Source: Nocardia sp. NBC_00508 (GTDB taxonomy: Bacteria > Actinomycetota > Actinomycetes > Mycobacteriales > Mycobacteriaceae). From it: DNA of 64,000 nt. This document shows, in pieces, positions 16,522-25,876 of the stretch; position 1 is the stretch's first letter; every line of letters starts with the position of its first letter. Where the stretch lies: assembly GCF_036346875.1 (NCBI RefSeq), contig NZ_CP107852.1, positions 2,480,001-2,544,000 of the forward strand, read 5' to 3'. The notes beneath the pieces were generated by a model, which was given only the letters and a program-made list of their open reading frames with translations, was not told the origin of the DNA and searched no databases. Position numbers and translations under genes: made by a program.

Positions 16522-17181
16522 TCACTGCCCCCACCGATATCCGTAGCCCCGGATCGTGGTGATCAGCCCCGGCCGATTCAACTTCGCCCGCAAACCGGTC
16601 ATGTGCACGTCCAGCGAGCGCGACACCGCGACGAAGGCGTCACCCCAGATGCGATCCATGAGCTGCTGGCGGCTCACCGCGGCGCCCGGCCGTTCCACCA
16701 GCGCTTCGACCAATTCGAATTCCTTCTGGGTCAACGGCACCGGCGCACCGGCCACCTCGACCACGCGGGCGCCGAGATCGACCCGCACGTCACCGGTGAC
16801 CACCACCGATTGCGCCTGCCGCGCCGCGCCCGCCGCCCGCCGGGTCACCGTCTCCAGGCGCGCGACCAGCTCGGCGATCCGCGGCGGCTTCACCAGGTAG
16901 TCGTCGGCGCCGCCACGCAGGCCGCGGACGATCGAGCGTTCGTCGCTGCGCGCGGTCAGGATCAGCACCGGCACCGAGCTGACCTCACGCAGCCTGCGCA
17001 GCACCTGCAGACCGTCGCCGTCGGGCAGTCCGAGATCGAGGATGACCGCGTCGTAGTCGCGATGCGCGATCAGCAGATCCGCGCCGCGGCGCTTGCGTTC
17101 GGCGCGGTAACCGCGGGCGACCAGCGCTTCGACCAGCGCGTCTCCCACGCCGTCGTCGTCCTCGACCACCGCAAGCCGCAC
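16522..17181 (-). CDS. OmpR-family response regulator
   Basis: A 219-aa transcription regulator. The receiver domain (about 1-115) has VVEDDDGVGD acidic residues, the phosphorylated Asp in VILDLGLPDGDG, Thr in LTARS and Lys in YLVKPP. The C-terminal winged helix (about 125-219) contains LTQKEFELVEALVERPGAAVSR and ends RGYGYRW. GTG at 17181 is chosen because GGGAGGA lies 7 bases upstream and the receiver starts at once; an in-frame extension to 17295 would run into the permease gene. It is the first gene of the regulator-kinase-TAXI unit, 46 bases downstream of the permease stop. Confidence 0.93.
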   Translation of the reverse strand: MRLAVVEDDDGVGDALVEALVARGYRAERKRRGADLLIAHRDYDAVILDLGLPDGDGLQVLRRLREVSSVPVLILTARSDERSIVRGLRGGADDYLVKPPRIAELVARLETVTRRAAGAARQAQSVVVTGDVRVDLGARVVEVAGAPVPLTQKEFELVEALVERPGAAVSRQQLMDRIWGDAFVAVSRSLDVHMTGLRAKLNRPGLITTIRGYGYRWGQ

Positions 17182-17227
17182 GCGCCGATCCTCCCACAAC
17201 GGGCGAATCGGCGCGTGTGCCGGGCGG

Positions 17228-18649
17228 TCAGTCACGCACGGTGACCAACGGTCGTCCCGGCTCGGCCACCGCGGCGCCGGCCCCGGTGCCGGCATCCGCG
17301 GTGGGCTCGCCCGCGTCGATCGTCGACGAGGCCGAGGTCTCCCGCATGAAGTAGTAGGTGACCAACGAGATGGCGATGCATCCCGCGACGTACCAGAAGT
17401 ACAGCGATTCGTGGCCCGCCTTCTTCAGCGCCAGCGCGATCGTCTCCGCGGTGCCGCCGAAGATCGCGACGGTCAGCGCGTAGGGCAGCCCGACGCCGAG
17501 CGCGCGGATCTTGGTCGGGAACAACTCGGCCTTCACGATCGCGTTGATCGAGGTGTACCCCGTGATGATCAGCAGAGCCACCATCATCAGGCCCCACGCG
17601 GCGACCGGATTCGTGGTCTGCGCGAGCACGGTCATGATCGGCACGGTCAGCACGGTGCCCGACACGCCGAAGAAGATCAGCAGCTTGCGTCGCCCCACCC
17701 GGTCCGACAGCGCGCCTGCCAGCGGTTGCAGCACCACGAAGACCAGCAACGCGATGAAGTTGATCCACGCGACGGTCGACTTGGAGATGCCGGAAGTGTT
17801 GATCATGAACTTCTGCATGTAGGTCGTGTAGGTGTAGAACGCGACGGTTCCGCCCAGCGTCAACCCGATCACCAGCAGGCATTCCCGGGGGTACTGCAAC
17901 AGGATCCGCAGCGAACCGCGCGACTTCCGCGTACCGGCGGACACGACCGTCGCCGCGTCGCTCACGCTGTTCACCAGCGGCGTCCGTTCGGATTCGGCGC
18001 GGAACTGCTCGGACTCGTCCATGCCGCGCCGCAACCACATCACGATCAGCGCACCGGCAGCGCCGATCACGAATGGAATCCGCCAGCCCCACGCGTTCAT
18101 CTGGGCCGCGTCGAGGAACTGCTGCAGCACGATCTGCACGCCGAGCGCGACGAGCTGGCCGGCAACCAGCGTCACGTACTGGAAGCTCGAGTAGAACCCT
18201 CGCCTGCCCGCCGAAGCCACCTCGGACAGGTACGTCGCGCTGGTGGCGTACTCACCGCCCACCGAAAGCCCCTGCAGCAACCGCGCCGCCAGTAGCAGCG
18301 CCGGAGCGGCGAGGCCGATGGTCTGGTAGCCGGGCGTCACCGCGATCATCAGCGAACCGGCCGCCATCACGGTCACCGAGAGGGTCAGCGCCGAGCGGCG
18401 ACCGAACCGGTCCGCGTACCGGCCCAGCGCCCAGCCGCCGATCGGGCGCATCAGGAAGCCGACCGCGAACACGGCGGCGGTGGACAGCAGCTGCGCCGTC
18501 GGATCGTCTTTGGGGAAGAACGTCTTCGCGAAATACACGCTGAACGCGGCGTAGACGTACCAGTCGTACCATTCGACGAGATTGCCGATGGAACCGCGCA
18601 AAACATTCGCGACCACCCGGCGCTCGCCCACGGGCTGTGTCGTAGTCAC
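17228..18649 (-). CDS. MHS-family proton symporter (dicarboxylate/alpha-ketoglutarate type)
   Basis: A 473-aa major facilitator permease of the metabolite:H+ symporter family, in the cytoplasmic membrane with 12 predicted helices. The signature GNLVEWYDWYVYAAFSVYFA near residue 20 and the loop GRYADRFGRRSALT are MHS hallmarks. LLQGLSVGGEYATSATYL is also diagnostic. The closest well-known relatives carry alpha-ketoglutarate, citrate, shikimate or proline/betaine; the substrate here is not decided by motifs. GTG at 18649 follows AAGGAGA. It is directly upstream of the response regulator-kinase-TAXI genes, so it is likely their target and partner. Confidence 0.9.
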   Translation of the reverse strand: MTTTQPVGERRVVANVLRGSIGNLVEWYDWYVYAAFSVYFAKTFFPKDDPTAQLLSTAAVFAVGFLMRPIGGWALGRYADRFGRRSALTLSVTVMAAGSLMIAVTPGYQTIGLAAPALLLAARLLQGLSVGGEYATSATYLSEVASAGRRGFYSSFQYVTLVAGQLVALGVQIVLQQFLDAAQMNAWGWRIPFVIGAAGALIVMWLRRGMDESEQFRAESERTPLVNSVSDAATVVSAGTRKSRGSLRILLQYPRECLLVIGLTLGGTVAFYTYTTYMQKFMINTSGISKSTVAWINFIALLVFVVLQPLAGALSDRVGRRKLLIFFGVSGTVLTVPIMTVLAQTTNPVAAWGLMMVALLIITGYTSINAIVKAELFPTKIRALGVGLPYALTVAIFGGTAETIALALKKAGHESLYFWYVAGCIAISLVTYYFMRETSASSTIDAGEPTADAGTGAGAAVAEPGRPLVTVRD

Positions 18650-18787
18650 AAGATCTCCTTCTTCGACGCCTCATCGCGTCGTCGCAGATCAGTGTGTCGA
18701 CAGTCACAAGCTCGCGGAACGGCTCTCGACCCTTCCTAACAGTCCCTTAGGACGATCGCCGCAGGGCGCGAAAACAGGTTCGGCCCC

Positions 18788-18882
18788 GGACGGCGCCACG
18801 GTGGACGGACGGCGCCACGGTGGACGGACGGCGCCACGGTGGACGGACGGCGCCGCGGTGGACGGACGGCGCCGCGGTGGAC
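18788..18882. repeat. Five tandem copies of a 19-bp unit
   Basis: Units start at 18788, 18807, 18826, 18845 and 18864, each reading GGACGGCGCCACGGTGGAC. The last two have G instead of A at position 11 (CCGCGG). The array lies between the permease start and the LLM gene end. Each unit contains GGCGCC and the near-palindrome CCACGGTGG, so it could be a variable-number repeat or clustered binding sites. Confidence 0.9.
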
Positions 18883-18922
18883 GGCGGACGCCGAGGGCCG
18901 GACGAGACTCGAATCGAGATGT

Positions 18923-19756
18923 TCAGGATCGCGCGGTGAGCAGCGGCGCGAGGGTGCGCAACGCCGCGAGGTAGTTGTCGCCGAGAATCTGCACGGCGAC
19001 GTGGTCGGCGCCCGCATCCAGATGTTCCGACAACCGAGCGACGATGTGTTCCGGCGTGCCGTGCGCGATGATCGCGTCGAACAGCCGATCACTGGGCGGG
19101 GTGGTGAGATCGGCGTCGGTGAAACCGAACCGGCGCAGGTTCGACACGTAGTTGGTCAGGCCGAGGTAGAACCCGGCGGTCCCGTCTGCGACGGCGTGCG
19201 CCGCTCGAGCGTCGTCGGTCAGCACCACCATGTGCTCGGTCGCCAGCAATGCGTCCGGGCCGGTGATCTCACGCGCCTTCGCGGTGTGCGCCGACGGCAC
19301 GAAGTAGGGCAGCGCGCCCGCGGACCGCTCGGCGGCCAGTTTCAGCACCCGCGGTCCGAGTGCCGCCACCGCACGCCGCTCGGCGGGCACGCCCGCCGCG
19401 TCGAGTTCGTCGAGGTACTCCACCAGCGCGTCGTAGGGCTTGCGGTACTCCCCGGTATGTTCCGGGTGGCCCGCACCGATGCCGAGCAGGAACCGGCCGG
19501 GGAAGCGCGCCTCGATCCGCTGGAACGAATCGGCCACTTCCTTCGCAGGCGCCGCCCAGATATTCACGATGCTGGTCGCCACGGTGATCGTTTCGGTCGC
19601 CTCCAGCAGCGGTTCGACGACCGCCAGATCCGCCGGCGGGGAGGCCCCCAACCACAGCGCGCCGTAGCCCAGCTGCTCCAATTCCCGCGCATCCTCGGGG
19701 CTGAACCCGGTGTACGCCCGCCACACTCCGAACCGTCCGAGACTCTCGAATGCCAT
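18923..19756 (-). CDS. LLM-class F420-dependent oxidoreductase
   Basis: A 277-aa luciferase-like TIM-barrel enzyme of the kind that uses coenzyme F420 in Mycobacteriales. It opens LGRFGVWRAYTGFSPEDARELEQLGYGALWLG. The ETITVATSIVNIWAAPAKEVADSF and FLLGIGAGHPE segments form the coenzyme-binding strands, and LGPRVLKLAAERSAGALPYF is also typical. ATG at 19756 is preferred to an upstream TTG at 19771. The gene appears to be a single unit. The substrate is unknown; a homologous LLM gene (Rv3463) lies near infA in M. tuberculosis. Confidence 0.88.
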   Translation of the reverse strand: MAFESLGRFGVWRAYTGFSPEDARELEQLGYGALWLGASPPADLAVVEPLLEATETITVATSIVNIWAAPAKEVADSFQRIEARFPGRFLLGIGAGHPEHTGEYRKPYDALVEYLDELDAAGVPAERRAVAALGPRVLKLAAERSAGALPYFVPSAHTAKAREITGPDALLATEHMVVLTDDARAAHAVADGTAGFYLGLTNYVSNLRRFGFTDADLTTPPSDRLFDAIIAHGTPEHIVARLSEHLDAGADHVAVQILGDNYLAALRTLAPLLTARS

Positions 19757-19929
19757 GTCCCGAGCCAACACAGGTCCACAGACGGCTATTCCGTGTCGGC
19801 GGGCGACGCGCTACTTCGTCCCGTCAGGTCGAAGCAATCAGGACCCGAGCGAGCTACTGTGAAAATTGCACAGCTATCGGCGCCCGCCGCCGTGGCAGGC
19901 GTCACCACTAGGAGATGGAGGTGATCGCT

Positions 19930-20400
19930 GTGCTCAGATTCGATCCATTCCATGACATCGACACCGTAGCCCGCCAACTGCTCGGCGAAACCGCCGGAAC
20001 CGCTCGCGTACCGCGATTCATGCCGATGGATCTGTTCAAGGCGGGAGATCACTACGTGCTGAACGCGGACCTGCCCGGTGTCGACCCCGGCTCGATCGAC
20101 GTCAGTGTCGACAGCGGCACGCTCACCCTCCGCGCGCAACGCACCGTTCCCAGTGAGGAAGGCGTCCAGTGGATCGCCTCGGAGCGCTTCGCGGGCACCT
20201 TCATGCGGCAACTGTCCCTCGGTGAGAACGTCGATGCCGATCGGATCAGCGCGACCTACAACAACGGTGTGCTGTCGGTGACGATCCCCATCGCCGAGCG
20301 CGCCAAGCCGCGCCGTATCGCGATCTCCGGGGCGTCCCAGGAACCGAGGACGATCGAAGCGTCGCCGCAGCCCGAACAGCGGAGGCAATCCTCGAAGTGA
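19930..20400 (+). CDS. Hsp20/alpha-crystallin family small heat-shock protein
   Basis: A 156-aa ATP-independent holdase chaperone. It starts MLRFDPFHDIDTVARQLLG, the usual actinobacterial Hsp20 beginning. I chose GTG at 19930 because GGAGG at 19917-19921 is 8 bases upstream; an ATG at 19915 has no room for a binding site. The alpha-crystallin domain (about residues 35-130) has LPGVDPGSIDVSVDSGTLTLRAQR and ends with the conserved NNGVLSVTIP. No heat-shock operator (HAIR or CIRCE) is visible in the divergent gap with the LLM gene. Confidence 0.93.
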   Translation: MLRFDPFHDIDTVARQLLGETAGTARVPRFMPMDLFKAGDHYVLNADLPGVDPGSIDVSVDSGTLTLRAQRTVPSEEGVQWIASERFAGTFMRQLSLGENVDADRISATYNNGVLSVTIPIAERAKPRRIAISGASQEPRTIEASPQPEQRRQSSK

Positions 20401-20407
20401 CCGTCCC

Positions 20408-20439
20408 GCTACCCGCACCCACGCGTGGGTGCGGGTAGC
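20408..20439. terminator. 32-bp perfect palindrome, bidirectional terminator
   Basis: GCTACCCGCACCCACG is followed directly by its exact reverse complement (20408-20439), 8 bases after the hsp20 stop and 7 before the convergent truA stop. The stem is very GC-rich. CTTTG follows on the plus strand and only a weak T-stretch on the minus strand. It is well placed to end both transcripts. Confidence 0.85.
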
Positions 20440-20445
20440 CCTTTG

Positions 20446-21303
20446 TCAGTCGCCGCAGCAAGCACCGTCCGGGACCGGGACGGACCGCATCTCGCGCGTC
20501 TGCGCGTTGCGGGCGGCGAGTTCGTCGTCCGCTGGATAGTCGACCCCGATCAGACTCAGGCCGTGGGCAGGGGCGACGGTGACCGCGCTGGACCGCTCCG
20601 TCTCGCGCAGCAGCTCGCCCACCCATTCCGGACTGCGGCGTCCTTCGCCGACCGCGAGGACCGCGCCGACCAGGCTGCGGACCATCGACCAGCAGAACGC
20701 GTCGGCGCTGACGTAGGCGACCAGCAGGTCACCGTGGCGCACCCACTCGAAGCGCTGAAGCTCGCGTACCGTCGTCGCGCCCTCCTTGCGTCGGCAGAAC
20801 GCGGCGAAATCGTGCAGCCCCAACAGCTTTCCCGAGGCCGCCCGCATGGCCTCGATGTCGACCCCGGACCGGCAAGCGACCACGCTGCGGGCCTGCAACG
20901 GCGCGGCGCCATACGGTGCGGTGGTCAATCGGTAGACGTAGTGGCGGCGGACGGCGGAGAACCGGGCATCGAACTCGGACGGGGCGAGCCGCGCCTGCTC
21001 GAGCCGCACGTCCCTGGGCAGGAATCGCGCCATCCGGTGCACGAGTTTGTCCGGATCAAGTTCGCCGGAGGTGTCGAAATGCGCGACCTGCCCCTCGGCG
21101 TGCACGCCCGCGTCGGTGCGCCCCGCGACGGTCAGCTGGATCGGCTCACGGAACACCTTGCTCAGCGAGTCCTCCAACACTCCCTGCACGGTGCGCAGAC
21201 CCGGCTGGCGCGCCCACCCGCTGAAATCGGTGCCGTCGTAGGAGATGTCCAGCCGGACCCGAGCCGTCGGGCGCACGGCGTCCGGCGCCGACCCGTCCCT
21301 CAC
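20446..21303 (-). CDS. truA: tRNA pseudouridine(38-40) synthase TruA
   Basis: A 285-aa enzyme that converts uridines 38-40 of the tRNA anticodon stem to pseudouridine. The catalytic Asp is in the family motif [10 protein letters not shown] near residue 62. The start [20 protein letters not shown] and the later [14 protein letters not shown] are also standard. The C-terminal tail ends in CCGD and is longer than in E. coli TruA. GTG is used at 21303. It follows rplQ on the same strand with a hairpin between them, as in other Mycobacteriales. Confidence 0.97.
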   Translation of the reverse strand: MRDGSAPDAVRPTARVRLDISYDGTDFSGWARQPGLRTVQGVLEDSLSKVFREPIQLTVAGRTDAGVHAEGQVAHFDTSGELDPDKLVHRMARFLPRDVRLEQARLAPSEFDARFSAVRRHYVYRLTTAPYGAAPLQARSVVACRSGVDIEAMRAASGKLLGLHDFAAFCRRKEGATTVRELQRFEWVRHGDLLVAYVSADAFCWSMVRSLVGAVLAVGEGRRSPEWVGELLRETERSSAVTVAPAHGLSLIGVDYPADDELAARNAQTREMRSVPVPDGACCGD

Positions 21304-21400
21304 GACCGCGCCTCGTTGGCGCTCGGCTCCGTCGAGCGCGTGTGCGCGCTGCGCCTTCGGTTCACTCGCTGACGCTCCCTCACGACGATCTCCTGGTCGA

Positions 21401-21447
21401 CACGAACAAGCCCGCCGACCCGGAAACGGGTGGCGGGCTCGTTCGTG
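21401..21447. terminator. Hairpin between rplQ and truA
   Basis: CACGAACAAGCCCGCC and GGCGGGCTCGTTCGTG pair, extended by ACCCG/CGGGT around a GAAA loop, 52 bases after the rplQ stop on the minus strand. The stem is over 20 bp with one mismatch. The T-run after it is poor, so it may attenuate rather than fully end the ribosomal transcript before truA. Confidence 0.75.
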
Positions 21448-21498
21448 AACTCCGGCATGACGTCGGAGATCGTCCCCGCAGGTACGGGGAGCACGATC

Positions 21499-22020
21499 TC
21501 AGGCGTCCTTCTTGTCCTCAGCGGCCTCGTCGGCAGCCGGAGCCTCGGCGGTCTCGGCGGCGGCCTCTTCGGCCTGCTCCTCGACGACCTCGGCGGCCGG
21601 AGCCTCCTCGGCCTTCTTCGACGCGGCAACGCGGCGAGCGCGATCGGCCTCGTTGGTCACGGTCTTCTCCCGGACCAGCTCGATGATCGCCATCGGCGCG
21701 TTGTCACCCTTGCGCGGCAGCGTCTTGGTGATGCGGGTGTAGCCACCCTCGCGCCCCTCGAACGACGGGCCGATCTGCTCGAAGAGTTCGTGCACGATGT
21801 CCTTGTTGCGGATCACCTTGAGCACCTCGCGACGGTCGGCGAGCGTGCCGCCCTTCGCCTTGGTGATCAGCTTCTCCGCGTAGGGGCGCACAGCCTTGGC
21901 CTTGGCCTCGGTGGTGGTGATCCGGCCGTGCTCGAAGAGCGCCGTGGCCAGGTTGGCGAAGATCGCCTTCTGGTGCGTCGCCGACCCGCCGAAGCGGGCA
22001 CCCTTCTTGGGCTTGGGCAT
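21499..22020 (-). CDS. rplQ: 50S ribosomal protein L17
   Basis: A component of the large ribosomal subunit near the exit tunnel. The 173-aa protein starts [20 protein letters not shown] and contains [28 protein letters not shown], the L17 core. The C-terminal 50 residues are an Ala/Glu-rich extension ([15 protein letters not shown] and similar) seen in actinobacterial L17 but absent from the E. coli protein. It follows rpoA in the conserved alpha-operon order, with a 49-bp gap. Confidence 0.98.
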   Translation of the reverse strand: MPKPKKGARFGGSATHQKAIFANLATALFEHGRITTTEAKAKAVRPYAEKLITKAKGGTLADRREVLKVIRNKDIVHELFEQIGPSFEGREGGYTRITKTLPRKGDNAPMAIIELVREKTVTNEADRARRVAASKKAEEAPAAEVVEEQAEEAAAETAEAPAADEAAEDKKDA

Positions 22021-22069
22021 TGTTGGTTCTCCTTATGAGAGGCCGGTCCGGGGCGCCTACCCCGACGGC

Positions 22070-23128
22070 CTAGAGCTGTTCGGTTTCGGCGTAGTCCTGC
22101 TCGCCGCCATCGGTGTCACTGAACGTGCCGCTGTCGCTCCACGTGCCGGTGCTCGCGTCGTAGCCGACCACGCTGGACGGGTCGAACGACGCCGGGCTGT
22201 CCTTCAGCGAGAGGCCGAGCGCGTGCAGCTTGACCTTGACCTCGTCGATGGACTTCTGGCCGAAGTTGCGAATGTCCAGCAGGTCCGACTCGGTACGGGC
22301 GACCAGCTCGCCCACCGTGTGCACACCCTCGCGCTTGAGGCAGTTGTAGGACCGGACGGTGAGGTCCAGGTCCTCGATCGGCAGACCGAACGAGGCGATG
22401 TGATCCGCCTCGGCCGGCGAGGGGCCGATCTCGATGCCCTCGGCTTCGACGTTCAGCTCGCGGGCCAGGCCGAAGAGCTCGACCAGGGTCTTGCCCGCCG
22501 AGGCGAGCGCGTCCCGTGCGCTGATGGAGTTCTTGGTCTCCACGTCCAGGATGAGCCGGTCGAAGTCGGTGCGCTGCTCGACACGAGTGGCCTCGACCTT
22601 GTAGGTCACCTTGAGCACCGGCGAGTAGATCGAATCCACCGGGATCCGGCCGATTTCCGCGCCGGACGCCTTGTTCTGCACGGCGGGGACATAGCCGCGA
22701 CCGCGCTCGACGACGAGCTCGATCTCCAGCTTGCCCTTGTCGTTCAGGGTCGCGATGTGCATGTCCGGGTTGTGCACCACGACGCCGCTGGGCGGGACGA
22801 TGTCGCCGGCGGTGACAGTGCCGGGGCCCTGCTTGCGCACGTACATCGTGACCGGCTCGTCCTCCTCCGAGGAAACGACCAGGCCCTTGAGGTTCAGGAT
22901 GATGTCGGTGACATCCTCCTTGACCCCGGGAACAGTGGTGAACTCGTGCAGGACGCCGTCGATGCGGATGCTCGTGACCGCGGCCCCCGGAATCGAGGAC
23001 AGCAGGGTACGCCGCAGCGAATTGCCGAGGGTGTAACCGAAGCCGGGCTCGAGCGGTTCGATGGTGAACTTCGAGCGGTTCTCGGCGACGACCTCTTCGG
23101 TCAGCGTCGGACGCTGTGAAATCAGCAT
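22070..23128 (-). CDS. rpoA: RNA polymerase alpha subunit
   Basis: The 352-aa alpha subunit, which dimerises to nucleate RNA polymerase. The N-terminal domain contains [24 protein letters not shown]; the C-terminal domain contains [25 protein letters not shown], which binds UP elements and activators. The start is ATG at 23128 (MLISQRPTL), 9 bases after AAGGAGG; the upstream ATG at 23137 abuts that site and is not plausible. The gene lies between rpsD and rplQ. Confidence 0.98.
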   Translation of the reverse strand: MLISQRPTLTEEVVAENRSKFTIEPLEPGFGYTLGNSLRRTLLSSIPGAAVTSIRIDGVLHEFTTVPGVKEDVTDIILNLKGLVVSSEEDEPVTMYVRKQGPGTVTAGDIVPPSGVVVHNPDMHIATLNDKGKLEIELVVERGRGYVPAVQNKASGAEIGRIPVDSIYSPVLKVTYKVEATRVEQRTDFDRLILDVETKNSISARDALASAGKTLVELFGLARELNVEAEGIEIGPSPAEADHIASFGLPIEDLDLTVRSYNCLKREGVHTVGELVARTESDLLDIRNFGQKSIDEVKVKLHALGLSLKDSPASFDPSSVVGYDASTGTWSDSGTFSDTDGGEQDYAETEQL

Positions 23129-23262
23129 TTGGATCATCCTCCTTGTTGGGCGCCCGCTATTTGACGCCTCGTCTCAGGGGTTGTGCGTGATCGTCCGCTT
23201 CCGGACGACCACGCACCATGCGCTGTGCCGCCCAAGGTATGCCCAGGACGGCTCGCCGAGTG

Positions 23263-23868
23263 CTACTTCGAGTAGTACTCGACGATCAGCTGTTCTTGCA
23301 GCGGCACATCGATCTGGGCGCGCTCCGGCACCTGGTGGACCAGAATCCGCAGCCGGCCCGGGATCACCTGCAGCCAGCCCGGAACCGGGCGGTCGCCGAC
23401 CGTCTCCCGCGCCACCTGGAACGGCAGCGTGCCCAGCGACTTCTCCTTGACATCGATGATGTCGTACTGGGTCACCTGGAAGCTGGGAACGTCGACCTTC
23501 TTGTTGTTCACCAGGAAGTGGCCGTGGCTGACCAGCTGACGCGCCTGCCGACGGGTCCGGGCCAGACCGGCGCGGTACACGACGTTGTCCAGGCGGGTCT
23601 CCAGCAGGCGCAGCAGGTTGTCACCGGTCTTGCCCTTGAGGCGGTTGGCCTCCTCGTAGTACCGGCGGAACTGCTTCTCCATGACGCCGTAGGAGAAGCG
23701 GGCCTTCTGCTTCTCCTGCAGCTGGAGCAGGTACTCGCTCTCCTTGATCCGCGCGCGGCCGTGCTGGCCCGGCGGGTAGGGGCGACGCTCGAACGCCTGG
23801 TCGCCTCCGACGAGGTCGACGCGCAGACGACGCGACTTGCGGGTGATAGGGCCTGTGTAACGAGCCAT
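23263..23868 (-). CDS. rpsD: 30S ribosomal protein S4
   Basis: Primary 16S rRNA-binding protein of the small subunit. The 201-aa protein starts MARYTGPITRKSRRLRVDL and has the S4 RNA-binding domain (LDNVVYRAGLARTRRQARQLVSHGHFLVNNKKV). It lacks the N-terminal cysteine zinc knuckle of some bacterial S4 proteins, as usual when a Cys-minus paralogue is used. It follows rpsK by 20 bases and precedes rpoA. Confidence 0.98.
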   Translation of the reverse strand: MARYTGPITRKSRRLRVDLVGGDQAFERRPYPPGQHGRARIKESEYLLQLQEKQKARFSYGVMEKQFRRYYEEANRLKGKTGDNLLRLLETRLDNVVYRAGLARTRRQARQLVSHGHFLVNNKKVDVPSFQVTQYDIIDVKEKSLGTLPFQVARETVGDRPVPGWLQVIPGRLRILVHQVPERAQIDVPLQEQLIVEYYSK

Positions 23869-23888
23869 TGTTCGCTATTCCTTTCCCG

Positions 23889-24302
23889 CTAGACGCGACG
23901 CCGCTTGGGCGGACGGCAGCCGTTGTGCGGCTGCGGGGTGACATCGGAGATCGTGCCCACCTCGAGGCCGGCGGCCTGCAGCGAGCGGATCGCGGTCTCG
24001 CGGCCCGAACCCGGGCCCTTCACGAAGACGTCGACCTTCTTGACGCCGTTCTCCTGCGCCTTGCGGGCGGCGTTCTCGGCGGCGAGCTGCGCGGCGAACG
24101 GGGTCGACTTGCGCGAGCCCTTGAAGCCGACGTGACCCGACGACGCCCAGGAGATGACGTTGCCGTTCGGGTCGGTGATCGACACGATCGTGTTGTTGAA
24201 CGTGCTCTTGATGTGCGCGTGGCCGTGCGGGACGTTCTTCTTTTCCCGGCGACGCGACTTCTGGGTCTTCTTCGGGCCCGCGGCCCGACTCTTCGGAGGC
24301 AT
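23889..24302 (-). CDS. rpsK: 30S ribosomal protein S11
   Basis: A small-subunit platform protein of 137 aa. It starts [20 protein letters not shown] and has the S11 core [22 protein letters not shown], followed by [20 protein letters not shown] and the terminal [16 protein letters not shown]. It lies 9 bases after rpsM in the same transcript. Confidence 0.98.
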   Translation of the reverse strand: MPPKSRAAGPKKTQKSRRREKKNVPHGHAHIKSTFNNTIVSITDPNGNVISWASSGHVGFKGSRKSTPFAAQLAAENAARKAQENGVKKVDVFVKGPGSGRETAIRSLQAAGLEVGTISDVTPQPHNGCRPPKRRRV

Positions 24303-24311
24303 CGGTTATCC

Positions 24312-24683
24312 CTACTTCTTCTTGCCGGCGACGGTGCGCTTCGGACCCTTGCGGGTGCGCGCGTTGGTCTTGGTGCGCTGGCCACGCACGGGCAGGCCAC
24401 GACGGTGGCGCAGGCCCTGGTAGCAGCCGATCTCGATCTTGCGACGGATGTCGGCCTGCACCTCACGGCGCAGGTCACCCTCGACCTTGAGGGACGAACC
24501 CTCGATATAATCACGCAGCTGCGTGACCTGCTCGTCGCTGAGGTCCTTCGAGCGCAGGTCCGGGCTGACGCCGGTCGCCTCGAGGATCTCCTTGGAGCGG
24601 GTACGGCCGATGCCGTAGATATAGGTCAGCGCGATCTCCATGCGCTTTTCGCGCGGGAGATCAACGCCCATGAGACGTGCCAT
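24312..24683 (-). CDS. rpsM: 30S ribosomal protein S13
   Basis: A small-subunit head protein of 123 aa contacting tRNA and the 50S bridge. It starts [26 protein letters not shown] and ends in a basic tail with [25 protein letters not shown] at 24683 is the family start; fourteen upstream in-frame codons do not belong. A 246-bp spacer, long for this operon, separates it from rpmJ; I see no gene in it, and it may hold an internal promoter. Confidence 0.98.
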   Translation of the reverse strand: MARLMGVDLPREKRMEIALTYIYGIGRTRSKEILEATGVSPDLRSKDLSDEQVTQLRDYIEGSSLKVEGDLRREVQADIRRKIEIGCYQGLRHRRGLPVRGQRTKTNARTRKGPKRTVAGKKK

Positions 24684-24929
24684 GTGGCAGTTCCTTAATG
24701 TTGCGGAGGTCTGCTCCCTGTCCATCCCCTCGTCTTATGGGGCACCGGCCTCCGGACCGGTGGTAGGCGCGCACGCCCCGGGCGAACCCGGATTTCCGCA
24801 GCGTGCGGCTGGAGCTGGGAGTTCTTCTTTGCCAATCCGAACTGCGGTTCGGTGCTTGGCTGGTGCTGCGTCGAGCGACGCCTTCGGCGAGCCTCGGGCG
24901 CTGTGGAGCGAGGTCTCCCCCGCCTCCGC

Positions 24930-25043
24930 TCAGCCCTGGCGCTGCTTGTGGCGCAGGTTGTCGCAGATCACCATGACCCGGCCGTGACGGCGGATCACCT
25001 TGCACTTCTCGCAGATCTTCTTGACGCTCGGCTGAACCTTCAC
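24930..25043 (-). CDS. rpmJ: 50S ribosomal protein L36
   Basis: A 37-aa zinc-ribbon ribosomal protein read from GTG at 25043 to TGA at 24930: [19 protein letters not shown], then [18 protein letters not shown]. The ligands C-x2-C (CEKC), C and H (ICDNLRH) show the zinc-binding form. It lies between infA and rpsM as in other actinobacteria. Confidence 0.97.
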   Translation of the reverse strand: MKVQPSVKKICEKCKVIRRHGRVMVICDNLRHKQRQG

Positions 25044-25191
25044 GTCCGTCCAATCTGTTGTGGTTCACACTGGTGTGAACACAGTTTTTCCCCAGTCGGC
25101 GACTGGGGAAGCTCTGTGGTGAGTCATTCGACTCGGCCCCGGCCTGCGCCGGGACGGCCGGCTCGCGCCGACCCGATCGCGCCGGGCGCGA

Positions 25192-25413
25192 TCACTTGTA
25201 GCGGTATACGATCCGGCCACGTGACAGGTCGTAGGGCGAGAGCTCGACGACCACACGGTCCTCGGGGAGGATGCGAATGTAGTGCTGCCGCATCTTCCCG
25301 CTGATGTGCGCGAGAACCTTGTGCCCGTTCTCGAGCTCGATCCGGAACATCGCATTGGGCAGCGGCTCGACAACTCGACCCTCGACCTCGATGGCCCCGT
25401 CCTTCTTCGCCAT
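25192..25413 (-). CDS. infA: Translation initiation factor IF-1
   Basis: A 73-aa OB-fold protein that occupies the ribosomal A site during initiation. It begins [20 protein letters not shown] and has the family signature [27 protein letters not shown], ending [11 protein letters not shown] at 25413 is the universal start. It is the first gene of the infA-rpmJ-rpsM-rpsK-rpsD-rpoA-rplQ transcript. Confidence 0.98.
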
Positions 25414-25876
25414 ATCCTCCGCGATCCCGGTTACGCTCAACCTGGTTTGTCTGCCTGACCTCTGATTGTATGGACCGACCGCTCGCACACAAACAGGCGG
25501 CGCCTAGGTGCACCGCCGCTCCAGCTTACCGATCAGTTCCGGATCGGGCAAAAATGCCTCCCTGTATACCTCCGTCGCCAGGGGTTTCGCAGCCACCTTC
25601 CCACCCATGGCGAGCGCTGGGTCCTGCGCCGCGACGGCGGTGTGTTGTCGCGTAAACTGGCCGCTGTCCAGGTATTTGGGTCGAGCAGATCGAGGAGGAC
25701 GCATGAGCCAGCGCGCCGAGCGAACAACAGACACAGCGCGCGGCGAGCAAGCCATAAGCACAGCGTCCTTCGGCCGCCGAGCGCTGGCGAGGCGCGGCTG
25801 TGAGTGAGCGTAGCGAGCGAGCCAGTAACACCGCACCCACGATCCCGGCCGAGCCGAACGCTAGCGAGGCGAAGTC
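25414..25876. other. Intergenic region between infA and the second ESX locus
   Basis: A 463-bp gap between divergent genes. The left part carries the infA promoter. On the plus strand GAGGAGGACGC precedes an ATG at 25703 that opens a 34-codon frame to 25807. A 26-codon frame (GTG 25800 to TGA 25880) then overlaps the EspI-like start by GTGA. Both small frames are built partly from the degenerate GAGCGTAGCGAGCGAG-type motif common in actinobacterial spacers, so they may be repeat-derived rather than functional leader peptides. Confidence 0.4.
25465..25492 (-). promoter_or_regulatory. Probable housekeeping promoter of infA
   Basis: On the minus strand TTGTGT (25487-25492) and TACAAT (25465-25470) are separated by 16 bases, fitting a SigA-type -35/-10 pair. 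The -10 box ends about 52 bases before the infA start, a reasonable leader length. Confidence 0.5.

Noticed and set aside
24684..24929. Missing gene between rpmJ and rpsM
   Set aside because: No frame with start signal or conserved features; the spacer is simply longer than average.
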